DNA of 64,000 nucleotides from Mastacembelus armatus. Taxonomy: Eukaryota > Chordata > Actinopteri > Synbranchiformes > Mastacembelidae. The DNA lies in the NCBI RefSeq assembly GCF_900324485.2, contig NC_046648.1, positions 17,171,739 to 17,235,738 of the forward strand. The letters run 5' to 3'. This document shows positions 36,901 to 59,465 of this stretch, piece after piece; position 1 is the stretch's first letter; every line of letters starts with the position of its first letter. The translations under genes were made by a program, and so were the position numbers. The notes beneath the pieces were generated by a model. The model had not been told where the DNA came from. It worked only from the letters and a program-made list of their open reading frames with translations, and searched no databases.

Positions 36901-38811
36901 AGTCTCTGGTAGAGAAACTGTGTCAGCGCTTTAGGACTGCCAAGTGAGTACAACTCCACCTCCTCTATTTCTCATCTTCACAAACCTGACTGTTTTTTTT
37001 TTTTTTATTTGTTTTTTTTTTTCGATAACTAGCTCATTTCATAATTCTGCCCTGCAGTATTTCTTTTTTGGGGGGGGGTGTATGTGTAATTAGTATGTGT
37101 TTTCATGGTGTAAAATGAGATTGACAGTTCATTTCACCTTTCACCAACACACTAACATCTTCTTCCTCACTCATTTTCTTTTTCCCATGTAACCTGTTTT
37201 CCCCCGAGCTGAGGAATGTAGATGGAGCAGTCGGCCTGGCTATACTTCAATCAGTCTCTGACTCATACTCAATTTATACTCAGAGCTCCAAGGAAGGGCA
37301 TTTTATATTACACAATCGCAAAGTGAATTTAAATAAAATAGGTTCCTGGGAAATGAGATTTGGTCCAAATGCCAAGTCAAAGTCATATTCAAGAGTAAAG
37401 AGCTTTGTCAAGGATCCTAGATCCTTGACAAAGCAAGTGAAGAGCATTTCACTCACATAGCTTCTAATCAGATTTAGTCTCTTATCCCTGTAACTCTCAT
37501 TCTACTTCTCAGAACCGAGCGTCAGTGGGGTGATTTGGCCACATCTCTGTCTCTGCTATCCATGTGTGAACGTGGTTTTAAGAGGCTGCAAGAATGCTGG
37601 GAGTGTTACAGCGACAAGCTGACTGAACCTGGAGTCTACCAGCCTCTGCTGTCCATCACTGCCAAGCTCCGCCGTGGTGCCAAACCCCAGTTTAAGGTGC
37701 AATATACTCCCCTATAAGAATTAATTTAATTTAATTTTGATGTAATATTTGTTTACTGATGGTAACTTTACCAGCCCCAGATTGATGAGTTTGAAAAGCG
37801 TCTGACTGCGGTTCACACACGAGGACTGGAAAATGTAGAAAGCCCTGAGATGGAGGAGGAGGACCAAAAAGCAGGATCCAAGACGGTCACACATACACCT
37901 TTGCCTGCCAAAACCCGTCTGAGAAGCAAGAGAGGTCGGTCCTCGAGGGTTTCACTTTCAGGGACCCTGTTTATTAAAAATGTGATTGAAAGATTGTTGG
38001 TTTTGGTTGGGGAAAAAAAATAAACATTCATCTTTGACACAGGTCAACCGAAACCTTCAGTTTCCAGCCGTGGTGACGACAGTTTTGTGACTCCTCGAAA
38101 ATCTCGCAACTCTAAGAAACCTGTGATTAGGTTCAGCAGTGATGAGGAGGAGGAGGATGAAGAGGGTGAGTGGCATTTCCATATTTATTGTAGGCTACCT
38201 AAATTGTGGACATTATGTGTAAACTAAAATGTGTTGGTTTTTGGGGGGGATTTTTTTTTGTTTGTTTTTTGTTTCGGAGTGGGTACAAGTCAGTAATAAA
38301 CTTGGACAATTATATATAGACAATAGTATATTTAGACTAGTCGGTTGAGTCACTATGCAGCTCTTTGAAAGATTTAGGTTTGTAGTTTGTACCTCATCGG
38401 TGCACTGCAGCAGAACTAATCCCACATCTGGAGATATTTTTGATTTAAAAAAAAAAAAAGTGACTTGATTGAAAAATCAATCTACAAAGATGAATTCGGC
38501 TTGAGATTAGATGTAGTGAGTACACTTTTCTTGAGTACATCATGCCTTGCTTAAATACTTTAGTTTTACATTTTTTGTAATGGTCCTCACCAAATACTGG
38601 AAACAATTAATTGACAAAATGTACATGGGTGCAATAACAGTCACTGCTAAACTGGCTCATGATGTGTTGTCATTAAATCAAATTTTAATGTTTTGTATCC
38701 CACCGCATCTTCACCCCTTTTGATTCAGATGCTGTAATGGCTGAGAGTGAGACCCCTAAAGTGACAACACCTATCGCCCGATCATCCAGGCGAACTCGCC
38801 TCAGGAACTGA
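21987..38811 (+). CDS. ncapd2: NCAPD2, condensin I non-SMC HEAT-repeat subunit CAP-D2
   Basis: Thirty coding exons join in frame to 1425 residues (human about 1400): 21987-22104, 22213-22288, 22374-22432, 22530-22705, 22913-23058, 23580-23707, 23826-23949, 24060-24207, 25513-25710, 25792-25926, 26008-26095, 27100-27307, 27435-27553, 28323-28523, 28659-28833, 29128-29212, 29401-29537, 31161-31293, 31655-31730, 31819-32034, 32189-32343, 33333-33444, 33589-33712, 34130-34285, 36321-36674, 36863-36943, 37513-37696, 37775-37934, 38043-38165 and 38729-38811. CAP-D2 binds CAP-H and DNA in condensin I and drives mitotic chromosome compaction. Recognisable parts are the N-terminus MSWDFFVPVCVGDLVKSGEV and HEAT-type helices such as VRANALIALGDLTVRFPNIL and RLSDEVPSVRQTAVTVLTQL. 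The tail has an acidic SSDEEEEDEED run and a basic TPIARSSRRTRLRN end. The exon at 31655-31730 is the least certain. The intron after 23949 starts with GC. Two introns host scaRNA-like genes. Confidence 0.97.
24975..25287 (+). ncRNA. scarna10: U85/SCARNA10-like composite C/D-H/ACA small Cajal-body RNA, copy 1
   Basis: This copy lies in the ncapd2 intron after exon 8. A terminal stem, CTTTGCCC (24975-24982) with GGGCAGAG (25280-25287), pairs over 8 bp with one G-U and brackets a perfect C box GTGATGA (24984-24990) and D box CTGA (25276-25279). The antisense element TCTTTGGTAA (25265-25274) pairs with the U5 snRNA loop and puts G at D-box-minus-5 opposite C45. Inside is an H/ACA hairpin with outer stem GGCAGG/CCTGCC (25048-25053/25098-25103) and inner stem GCAGAG/CTCTGC (25067-25072/25084-25089). 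Its pocket arms AATCTT and GTAAGGG pair with U5 on both sides of U46. The H box position (25105-25110), 14 nt below the pocket, reads ACAGTG rather than ANANNA. Human U85/SCARNA10 (about 330 nt) has these two targets and lies in an NCAPD2 intron. Exact ends are inferred. Confidence 0.85.
26206..26512 (+). ncRNA. scarna10: U85/SCARNA10-like composite C/D-H/ACA small Cajal-body RNA, copy 2
   Basis: This second copy of the same element lies in the ncapd2 intron after exon 11, about 1.2 kb from copy 1. The C/D antisense element TCTTTGGTAA (26490-26499) before D box CTGA (26501-26504) and the H/ACA pocket (GGCAGG, AATCTT, GCAGAG/CTCTGC, GTAAGGG, CCTGCC; about 26278-26333) are identical to copy 1. 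The H box is a consensus ACAGTA (26335-26340). The C box, however, is GGGATGA (26215-26221) instead of RTGATGA, and the terminal stem has mismatches beyond GCCC/GGGC. The middle differs more, including a GT-rich loop of different length. It may be functional mainly as an H/ACA guide, or be decaying. Placement and guides make the family assignment firm; activity is not. Confidence 0.75.
28571..28617. repeat. Perfect 21-bp inverted repeat with 5-nt loop in an ncapd2 intron
   Basis: The left arm 28571-28591 (TTCAAGCATTACATGGAAATA), loop CACAA and right arm 28597-28617 are perfectly complementary. They lie inside the 135-nt intron 28524-28658. No protein or known RNA family was recognised. Confidence 0.9.
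29538..31160 (+). other. Long ncapd2 intron without recognised content
   Basis: This 1.6-kb intron contains a C homopolymer near 30426-30435 and AT-rich sequence. I saw no exon, no C/D or H/ACA guide RNA signature and no clear transposon. Confidence 0.6.
34286..36320 (+). other. Longest ncapd2 intron, no recognised content
   Basis: This 2-kb intron has several short open frames, but none shows protein-like composition or splice context. There is an A run near 36168-36179. No guide RNA or transposon was identified. Confidence 0.6.
37402..37434. repeat. Perfect 15-bp inverted repeat with 3-nt loop in an ncapd2 intron
   Basis: GCTTTGTCAAGGATC (37402-37416), CTA, then its exact reverse complement (37420-37434) lie in the intron 36944-37512. 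No further function is apparent. Confidence 0.9.
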
Positions 38812-40520
38812 TTTTCTTCTCTTCAGTGTTTTGTCTTTTTTGTGTATTTTTTAATTGAAACTGTTGCATTTTTTAAATCTTTATGTTTTTATTGGCGCTT
38901 ATCTAATAACATAGAATCAGGACATTTTTAATGAACTGTCTGTCTCAGTTTGAGCTGTCACTCACTAAAACTCCAAAATGTGTGAAGATTTTGTTGTCTT
39001 CTGGATTATGTCAAGTAAATTTATTCCATCATTACATGTGGCTTTGAAAGTCTACTTGTATTGTGTGTTTGGACAGTGGTGTTTAATCAGCATGTCACAG
39101 CTTGCTCAGACAGAATTACTGCCCTACATGCATCTTCACTTCATTTTCATCTTTTGTTTTTCCTTTTTTATAGCATGTGGTGTCATCAGGTTTTTAGCAG
39201 ATGAGAAACACTTTCATGCTGTTCCTCAACTCTGAATGTGGCTGCATGTTTATTTACAAATTTTTTTCTCTTGTTCTGTCTGACACATTTTGCGCTTGCC
39301 TAGTTGGCTGCCTATGCTCTCCTGTAATCAATCTCTTTTGTAGGTCTCCCTCTGCTCTCCGCCTGGTGCTTTTCTCTCTCCCATCCACCTCCTCCTACTC
39401 TCCGCTGCCTACTTTTCTTCCTAGAGCACTCCTCTCTTCACTGACATCACATGCTCGCTAGTTTACCCCCCGACACACTCCCCTCATCGCTAATCTCTCT
39501 CCTTTTCGCCTACTCCCTCTCCCACGCGTTGTCCTCTCCGAAAAGATGAGGGGGTGCGTTTCTGTATGTGTGATTGATATGTTATGTAAAGACACTTTAC
39601 CGACAACAGGCTAACAGTATGATTGCAGCAGCAATCTGAGTTTAAATGTATTCAGTGAATGCTAAGTGCATAAACATGAGTAAATTTGCCCTGTTTATAA
39701 CTTAGTGCTGTACAAAGATTAATCCTGTATGTTCGGTATGAAAGCTTTGAACACACACATTCTGCTCATGGCAGATGCTCTTAATTAAGACAAAATATTC
39801 ATTGAATTGATAATTGAAGTGGACATGAATCTCAGCCCAGTGTCTGACATATTTCTAATTGCGGGGGTTTATCTGCTTGAAATAATTAGAGGCTGCTGAA
39901 GTTCGAGCTCAGTGTGTTGGATCATGCATCTCCTGCTAGTGTTGTAATTTGGCAGCAGGGGGTACAGGGAGCAGATGGCACTGACAGACTGTAACTTACC
40001 CAACAGAGAGGGGAGGTCATTACATGCTGGGTAACACCGTGGAGACAAAGGGGAGAAAGGAAGGCTAATGTGCACAGGGAGCGATGTTGCCACATGGGGA
40101 AAAATATTCAGATTAAGTCGTGACATAAAGCATTTGAATCCTTCCAGCTGGTTCATCTCACTCATCACATTGACAAGGTGTTGGCTGACCACTGCCCTTT
40201 GACCTTGATTTGTGCAGTACAGTAACATGCATCAGCATGGCTTACACAGGGGAGAGTTCACAGTCACCTTGGCAATGACAGTCGCCTTCTCCAAGGGTAT
40301 GACATCACGGCAAAGAAAGGGAGATGTGGAGGCGGAAGATGAGGTTTGGTGGGGTGGGGGGGGGTCGTCTCTGGCTCTACAAAACCTCTGCAATATCCCA
40401 GCTGATGCCCCAACATTCAGCTTCTGCCAAGAGGACAGACGCAAGAGGAAGAAAATCATCCTTTCAATTCCATCACAGAGTGAGGAGGAGGAGCCAGGCA
40501 AGTGAGATAGTGATGCTCAC
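38812..40520. other. ncapd2 3' UTR and intergenic region upstream of the CNP gene
   Basis: No coding exon was recognised. A pyrimidine-rich tract of about 200 bp (39340-39540; CTC, CCT and TCC clusters) stands out. Open frames at 40212-40505 on both strands lack homology that I can recognise. The right end adjoins the CNP 5' UTR exon. Confidence 0.5.
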
Positions 40521-41341
40521 AGCAGGTACCAACAAGTGAGAGGTAGCCAAGAGACAGAGCGAGAAATGAAGAGTCCGTGAGAGCAGAAGACATCCAGATC
40601 TTTGAAAGAAAAACAGGTAAGTATTCCATTTTAAATGGTTTAAACCATGTTAAATGAGGAATGTTTAGAGGCTGTTTCAACAAGCTGCTAGTGAGTTTTT
40701 TTGTAAGCACATAGAAGTTTTGTAGGAAATGTATCTTTTAAAAATTACTGAAATCACTGGTAGTAATTTTTTTTTTTTTTTTTTTTTTTGCCATTTTAAT
40801 TAAAAAAGCAAAATCCTCTATTTTTTTCAAAGAATACCATCTAATCAGGACTTTTTGAAAGAAAGAAATCCTACTTTTGCAATTATAATTTTCTACTTTT
40901 TTTTTTTTTTTTTTTGTGTTTTGTGTACTCCATGTTTCATTTTAACCTAGATTTTAAAGCCTAACCAGAGACGGGGGCTGCAAATTGGCTTCGGTTAAAT
41001 GCCCTATATATCCGGCATCCCATGCTTTTATATATCTGTATCTACTTGTTTTATTTGCACAGCACCTGCTAAATATCCAAACAAAAAATGATATGCCCTG
41101 AAGAAATCAGTTGAGCATTGGTTAACCTGTGCCTGTAAAGATTTAACTAAAACAGTACTAATTTATGTCAAGACCATATTTTAATCTGATTATATATCAT
41201 TTTTTATGCATTGTTTTTAGATATATTTATCATTCTTGTTGCGTTTTAACTTCTCCGCATGATTCCATCTGTATTTGGATCTTTGCAGGCAGTGTTTCCA
41301 GTTTTCGTCACCGGTCATTCTTGCGCTTCATCTCCGTTGTC

Positions 41342-41929
41342 ATGTTGTGTCCTGTGCTGCTTTGTGCCACCCTGCTCCTCCTGACACCCCTGGAGATCAC
41401 AGAGGCTCGCGCTCTGCATCCTTCTCCTGACTCTGTGCAGGTCTGGGGGGTAGGGGAGAGGGAACAATAGAGAAGGAAGAAAGAGTAGATTGAAGGGGAT
41501 TCAAAGTGGATGACTAGTGGATACAAGAGAGCAGTCCAGAAGGAGTGGAGAGTAATGAAATAGATCACTGATTGAATTATTTGCCCTTGTACACCGCCTG
41601 ACGATTAAATTTAATATTTTTTCCCTTTTCTGCAGTTTATGGAGCAGTTTCTGGAGCATTATAATGACCTTTTGACCCTCGATGATCTGGAGAACCTATT
41701 GAACAGCCAACCTGAGGAGCAGTCCACCTTCTCTGGGATCAAAGCAGCTGACTACCCCAAATGGGCTGAGGTACAAACACAGCCTGAGACCCCCTGGCTG
41801 CGCCTGCTGAAGGGTGCCCTGGCCAATCAGAAGAGAGCAGAACCAGACCGATCACGAAGGGGGTGGAACCGGGGATGCTTTGGGCTGAAGCTGGATCGAA
41901 TCGGGTCCATGAGTGGACTGGGTTGTTAG
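41342..41929 (+). CDS. C-type natriuretic peptide precursor (CNP-1 type)
   Basis: Two coding exons (41342-41440, 41636-41929) encode a 130-residue prepropeptide. A 5' UTR exon ends near 40616 (AAACAG|GTAAGT) and splices to 41289. A signal peptide (MLCPVLLCATLLLLTPLEIT) is followed by an acidic pro-segment (FMEQFLEHYNDLLTLDDLEN). A basic RSRR site, then the last 22 residues beginning GWNRGCFGLKLDRIGS and ending GLGC, form the mature hormone. The two cysteines close the 17-residue ring, and the stop follows the second cysteine directly, which defines CNP rather than ANP or BNP. The peptide is secreted and signals through guanylyl-cyclase receptor NPR-B. The GWNRG start matches teleost CNP-1 peptides as I remember them; teleosts have up to four CNP genes, so the paralogue number is less sure. 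AATAAA at 42382-42387 fits the 3' end. Confidence 0.95.
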
Positions 41930-44340
41930 TGCAGAGAAACACAGACTGGTGACATGCTTCTTAGATTATGAAATGGCTAAAACACACATGCAAAGGTGTT
42001 TACCTGCAGTGAAGGATGTTTACATGCGTGTAGACTATATGTAGTATGGTGTGAACTTAGTGTTGCTAATGTGGTTTCATCCCGTGTAGATCAGACACAT
42101 CACACTAATAGTCATCATTTAAAAGAGCAGCTGTAGTTTGTTCCACATGTATGTATTAAGCTGAATAATATGAGCTGTGTTTACATCAGATGATCATCTT
42201 TGATTGTTCCGCTTGTTTAAGTCAGTGACACTTTATGCATCTCCAGCTTTGTCTGCGTACAGTAAATGTCAAGATATTTAGACATTTTGTTGCCAGGAAA
42301 CCGTGTGTAAAATTGTGTAATGGACGTGGCTATTCAAAAAACAATGGCACCTGTTTTTTATGTTGATTTATGATTTGCATGAATAAATGGATTTGACATT
42401 TTCTATTGTCTTTTTTTTTTTTTCTCAGATCTTTGTCAGAACTGTTACATTTTGTCCCCATCCTTCTGCAGTATGGAATGGATGTTAAGTAATAACTGCA
42501 ACTCTGCTTCTTCTATAACTGAATTTACTACAGGGTGTGTACAGAACATTTTCTAAACACTGATCCTTATTCTGCAATAAACTTAGAGGAAATGAAAATG
42601 AATTGTCAACACCTCTGATAAGGTAAAGTCAGATTTTGACTGTTAGGTTTCATTTCTGGCATTTGAGTTAAATTTTGACATAAAATAGATGCAGTTTTTC
42701 TACCACAGCACTTGATGGCAGTCTGTGTGTATTTGTTCATCTGTTCACTACTGCCCTTTGGACTGTGTACACGACTTTAATACATGATGCAAGTTGTATA
42801 AATGTAGCTTAAGGGCCCTCTTACATGCAGACATTAATCTGTACATATAACAGTGTTGTTACTGCACTTTCTGTTAAACCTGACAAATATGTATAGTTAT
42901 ATTAGATAATAAAGACACTCTATTATGTGTTGAATCTAACAGCGACAGCTCTACTGAACTAAAAATCATTCATCCAGATATTTTAAACCATGGTCAGTCA
43001 CTTTCTGCTCTACAGTAGGTAGGGTTGTCTGTCATAATGCAAAAAGAACATGTGATCTTTACAAGGTACCATTTACAGTACTGGGAGTATAAAATGGCCC
43101 AAGTGTTCACTAGCCAGCCAGAATCTAAACTTAGCCTGACCTTTACTTCCCCTCTTTGACCTTAAGCTGCAAAGCAGATGCCAACGCTGGCATGCATGCA
43201 CTCGGGGTTGTGGAAGTTCAGCTATGCCGGGACCACTGAACTGCAACCATGAAACGCCAGGTTTTGGTGCAGAGCAACATCCTACTACAAAATATGTTTT
43301 ACCACATGATTGACTGGGGTGGAAAACAGCAGGTTACTGAGTGTCATCTTTGGTCTAGCTAGGTATTTAATGTATTGCATGCTGATGGTCTGCCTCGGTG
43401 ACAAGATGCCTTGCCGTGGAAAAGGTTTCAGTTCACTGTGAGGAGTGCTGGTGAGGCACGGTGTACAGTCAGGAGGGGCGTTGACAACAGGATACAACAT
43501 GAATGGCCCACTGGTTTAAACAGACAATCTCATTATTCTGATTTAGCATTTTGCTTTCTTGTCACTGTTTCCAGACGTAATTCAGGATGAAAGAAACGGA
43601 CATGCTTGGACCTCTGTGTGCAGTGAGTGAAGACTGATCATTCAAGGAATGCTTTTCCACCTTTTTTTTAATATAACCTGAGAAAACAAAAATGGCTGAA
43701 TCAACTGAAAACAGACTGAAGAAGCCCCCTCTACACGTCTGATTGTGTGTTTATGTTAAGTAACCAAGACTCTCCCAGACTTTTGACTTCTGCTGACAAG
43801 ACAGAGAAGCAGAGAAAGAGGGGTGAGTATCCCTAAGTCTAGGGTCATGGTCTTTGGACATTAAATGTCAGTCAGAAGGCAGAGATTTGATCCCTCATTT
43901 GCTGCCTCTGTGTCTCTGACTGTATTTACAGAGAAGGTCAGTGAGGAACCCTTCTCTCTTTTCAGTCCAGTATCTCAGGAATGTTACCAGACACCCCAGT
44001 TTTGTGCACAAGTCTGAAAATAATGTGCCCAAAATAAAATAAAAAAGGTTATTGTTTTTTACATGGAGACCTCTTACAGATGCAAACAACCAGGCCTGAT
44101 GGCACTGATGGCACTGGAACTCAGAAGTTAACTTCGCCAGTGTAAATTGAACAAAAGACTCCCAAGCTTTAGGCCTATAATTAGCAGAAAAGGGATGATA
44201 AGAGAGAAGTTTCTAGGTTGTTCTCCTCACGGACTGAGCTGTAGAGGCCTTCCTGCACGTCTCTCTGCAGGCTGACGACCTTGACATTCAGAGGGGGGGG
44301 GGCGGGGCGAGGAGCAGTGACCATTAAGGGGCGTGGCCCA
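41930..44340. other. CNP 3' UTR and intergenic spacer before gapdh
   Basis: AATAAA motifs lie at 42382 and near 42575. The rest has no recognised gene or repeat. A G run and a short GC-rich patch at 44291-44311 mark the approach to the gapdh promoter. Confidence 0.5.
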
Positions 44341-44352
44341 GATCACGGTTAG

Positions 44353-44432
44353 CCATAAAAACGCGCAGCTGTTCTGTGCTGCTCCCCACTCACACCCGGA
44401 GTCGCAAGGCAGATTGAGGCGTATCACAAACG
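44353..44432 (+). promoter_or_regulatory. gapdh TATA-like box and 5' UTR exon
   Basis: CATAAAAA at 44353-44360 is positioned as a TATA element. It precedes an untranslated exon that ends at 44432 (CAAACG|GTAAAC) and splices to 44844. The exact transcription start is not visible. Confidence 0.55.
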
Positions 44433-44866
44433 GTAAACACCTCCTGTCATGAAATGGTTTCAGTCCGGCCTCAGCCACAGGCTCCAGGACTGAATGACGA
44501 ATTTTAGATCACCTGTGGATAATCTGCATGGGCTTGCTTTAAAGCAAATTACTTTAGGCGTGAGTTCAGCCACATGGGAGAAACTCTGCTTTTGTGTAGA
44601 TTTACTGCTGCTTGAACAGGGAAAGTTCTTATCTAATAACTACCCGGAGAAAAGCACTCTGCAGATTTAAACTGAGCTCTTCTCAAAGTACTGTTACACC
44701 TTGATACCTTTCTTTATTTTTTTTTAATGTTTGTCTGAATTATTTTAGCTCATAGTCAAAGAAACTGCTGATCTTGTACTGAACGCTCGTGTGCTGGTTT
44801 GTCAGATCTAATAAGTTTTTCTTCCTTTCATTTCTCCTTCCAGAGGACTAGACCTACCCAGGCAAA

Positions 44867-48635
<3,769 letters not shown>

Positions 48636-48926
48636 ATGGCATCACCCACATTCTCCTCAACCCAGAGTTATAATTTTGCAATAAGACATTGTATTCTCTA
48701 TACCTCTTCTTCCATCTGATAGTTGACCCCCCATGATACGCCTGAGGAAAGGTCCCACAGAGCAAACAAAGATTTAAATTGGTGACCAATTACTTTTTTG
48801 TATTTGTTCAATTCCCTGTTCTGTTCTTGTGTGAGATGGGGTGAAGGTGTGAGTGTCTGTAGTACTGAAGTGCTGCAGTGAGTGGTGGAATAAAGTCCTC
48901 GATTTGTGAGATTTGCACCGGTTTGT

Positions 48927-48927
<1 letters not shown>

Positions 48928-48957
<30 letters not shown>
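48928..48957. repeat. Poly-T tract
   Basis: An uninterrupted run of about 30 T lies just downstream of the gapdh polyadenylation signal. Confidence 0.95.
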
Positions 48958-48959
<2 letters not shown>

Positions 48960-50709
48960 TACAAAAAACATTGATATTGAACAGCTCCCATGAGTTAATT
49001 CTGATATTGGTGATTGGATTCCTATGGGTGGTTGACTTCATAAACACTAAAAACAGGTTTTGATCCATGCATAACAAAGCTGGGTGCACCTGTGAACATC
49101 CCCACCCTGTTAATTAAATTAAAAATCCTGTCCTTTTGACAAAATGTTTTTGCTGAAGCTCAATCAAAAGATAAATGTCTAATCTATGAGTTTCCAATAT
49201 AAAAACAGTAATAAAAGTTGGTGTCTCTTTTAGGGAAATGCTATAAAAATTGACCCTTTTGTCAACTGGAAGTAAAATTTTACTGTTTTTTAAAAAAAAA
49301 AAAAAGAGCTGCTGTGATCCCAATCCAAGAGCTCAATTGAAATATTTGCTCTTGAAACTCAGAGGTCTAGTCAATGCATACAGACAAAAACATCAGCAGT
49401 GTAGTGCAGGCTGTCATCTCAATGTGTCCAGTTCAACCTGAGGAACATTTTTCAGAGTAAATAGGTCTTTGGATCTGAAACATTGGCTTCGTTGTTTGGT
49501 TTAGACAACAAATCAATGAAGCTACAGATAGATGCTCTGTACTGCAGTCAGGCTGGATCATTTCTTTGTGTTGTTTGACAGTGAGCAACTGGTTGGTCTA
49601 TAGTGAATAGAAGAGTAAGTGTATATATAATAGTGTATTGATCCAGGCTCTCTGATATCTGAAGTTGCTGCAAATGGATGAACAAAAATTTTCTTTCATT
49701 ATCCTAAAACTCTACCCCCAACACCCTTGAAATGTTTACCTCTGTCTGCTGCTGTTTTCCTGTTTTCGCTTTCTCCAGGTGTTGCTTCATATACAGAAGG
49801 TGGTGATCCATTACTTGCAGGAGACCAAAGTCTTCCTCTGTCAGCCTGTGTCATGTCTGGGTGTTTGTAACTGAATGCTGCCTGAAGAGCTGCTGTGAAG
49901 TCTGAGATTATTAATTTAATGATCATTCAGATTGGTTGACTCAAGTGAAAGGCTCAGTTAAATTTGCTGATGGTTAAATGTGCATTATGCTTTTTGTTTT
50001 CTAGGTCAGTGGATTGAGTGGCATCATGTGGCTTTTTCCACAGCTCTGTTGGGGGCTTACATATTATTCTGGGCTTCGCTGCCTGCTCTTGGTTTTGGGG
50101 GCTATGGAGCAGAACATTATGGGACCAACTGCACCATCAACTGGTAATCCTCAGTTTTATTGCCTGTGTGCTGCAGTCAAACAACACATGTGAACAATAA
50201 CCAGTGTGCTTGTATCACTATTTCAAGGTGGAGCACAGAGTTGTCTCTGAATGACAGAATCTTTATCTTCTATATGGCTCGTAGTCTCTACGCCTTTGTT
50301 TATTCATATACTTGTCATTCATTTAAGCCGCTATGTGCAGAATTGAAATATTGCAACTCCAGCACCCCCTAGTGATAGAAACAAAAAAGACTTTAGTTTG
50401 TTCTCAAAACAAAAGCAATGCATTTCTTCTGTTTATTAGGTAAACCAAACTAATGCAGTCTAATACAACAGTCTGGCAATAAATACTCCCACAATAAAGG
50501 TGATAATGTTTTTATAATGTATTGTTTCTTTATAATTTCTAATAACGTTCTTTCATTTCTCTGCATCATTATGGAGGATCTAATTTGTGGTGGGTGGTGG
50601 AAAAAGTTACCACAAACCAGTTGACATGGCAAAAGTGGCACAACCAGCCTTGGATTCAGTCCAGTTTGATATGTATAAAGAGTTAATTTTTTTTCTGTGA
50701 AACTGTTTC

Positions 50710-51430
50710 ACCTTCCAAAATTGGCCTGGCCCAGTTCTGGCCCACACAGTGCACTTACAATCAGCCCACATACCACAAAAAATGACGGCCCTTTGGTGGC
50801 CCAGATCTGGTTTGCCAGAGGAGGGCCACACATGGGCCAGCACAAGGCCAGCTGCAGACACACTGCCTGGCCCAGATGTCAGCACTGGCGTCAGATGTCT
50901 ACCTAATATATATCTTAATCAAGCCATGTAATAACCACATGTGCCACCAGATTAAAAATGCCTCAACAACAGTGATACAATTAAACAAACATTTATTTTG
51001 AATTGAATAGCTTATTCTAAATAACAATACATATTAAATGAAAATCAATCAATCAAAATCAATTGACAATCAAACATCAAATTCAAAACATATTTAACTG
51101 TAAACTGAAACATGACTGGAACAGAAATAGTGTATGAATGCACTTAATCGCTATAAACTCTGAGAGACTTGAATTAGGAGTAGGGTGGTGGGGTGAGACA
51201 CCGGTAAACATAGAAAAGGTGAGACTTAATTCTTTGTGGTTCACACACACACAAGAGAACACATGCGTGCCGGCTGACACGCATATGCATAGACAGATAT
51301 GGGCAACATAAACTCAACCACAATAGGCCCATATGTAGCATGCCATCATGTAAACAGTGCCAGACCTGGTCCACATCTGGTTGACATACCACTTACACCA
51401 GATCTGACCCAGACCGGCCTACTATGTGGG
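50710..51430. mobile_element. Probable non-autonomous DNA transposon with TGGCCCAGATCTGG-type ends
   Basis: The interval is flanked by two regions rich in related palindromic words. On the left (50720-50880) are GGCCTGGCCCAGTTCTGG, TGGCCCAGATCTGG and GGGCCACACATGGGCC. On the right (51330-51425), inverted, are GACCTGGTCCACATCTGG and CAGATCTGACCCAGACCGG. Such subterminal repeats around an AT-rich, non-coding middle are typical of short non-autonomous DNA elements in fish. Exact terminal inverted repeats and target duplications were not resolved, and there is no transposase frame inside. Confidence 0.45.
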
Positions 51431-52034
51431 GGATCATAGTTTCTCCAAACCCAAATTATAAATTGTGGTAAGAAATGAAAATAGCTAACAGTGCCTGGAG
51501 TTGTGCTCCACAGAAAACAAACAGTTAATGGGTCAGTGCTCTTCTAGTCGCGTCTTTACGGTAGCGGTGCTCTTCCAATCCCGCAGCACTCGCTCCTTCT
51601 TGCGGTCACATCTTGTTGCCAGAACTCCAGTGACGCGGTGACACCGGGTTTCTCTTTGTTATTCATTCACGCTCTGCGTCTTTTCCTTTTCCTCGCTACG
51701 TTTATGTTGCAAAACATCTCACGGAGGCGCAGACCCGTTGTTGCCGCACTGTGAATCCTTTCCTGAAGCCTCTTTGGAATCGCTTTTGGATGTTTGTTTG
51801 CGGACCGTCAAACAGCCCTGATCCATCAGCCGACGTTAAGACCTCTCAGCCTTAAGGTTCTTATTTAGAAACGATTATATAATCAGGTTAATATTAGCGT
51901 TTTTGCGCGTTCGCCTTTGAGCTGCCTTTAACAGCTTCTTATTATTTATCCAGCCAGTGGGTTTTGTTGTAGCAAGAAAATTCCCGTCCGTGTTCATGCC
52001 CGATCTGCAGCGCTTTAGTTTTCCATACCATAGC
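51431..52034 (+). other. iffo1 upstream region and 5' UTR
   Basis: Composition rises in GC and CpG from about 51545. This probably represents the iffo1 promoter and leader, without a TATA box. An in-frame ATG at 51996 precedes the chosen iffo1 start at 52035. Confidence 0.5.

Positions 52035-59465
<7,431 letters not shown>

Noticed and set aside
40212-40539. Overlapping open frames upstream of the CNP gene
   Set aside because: They have no recognisable domain and no splice logic, and they overlap on both strands. Probably untranslated sequence near the CNP promoter.
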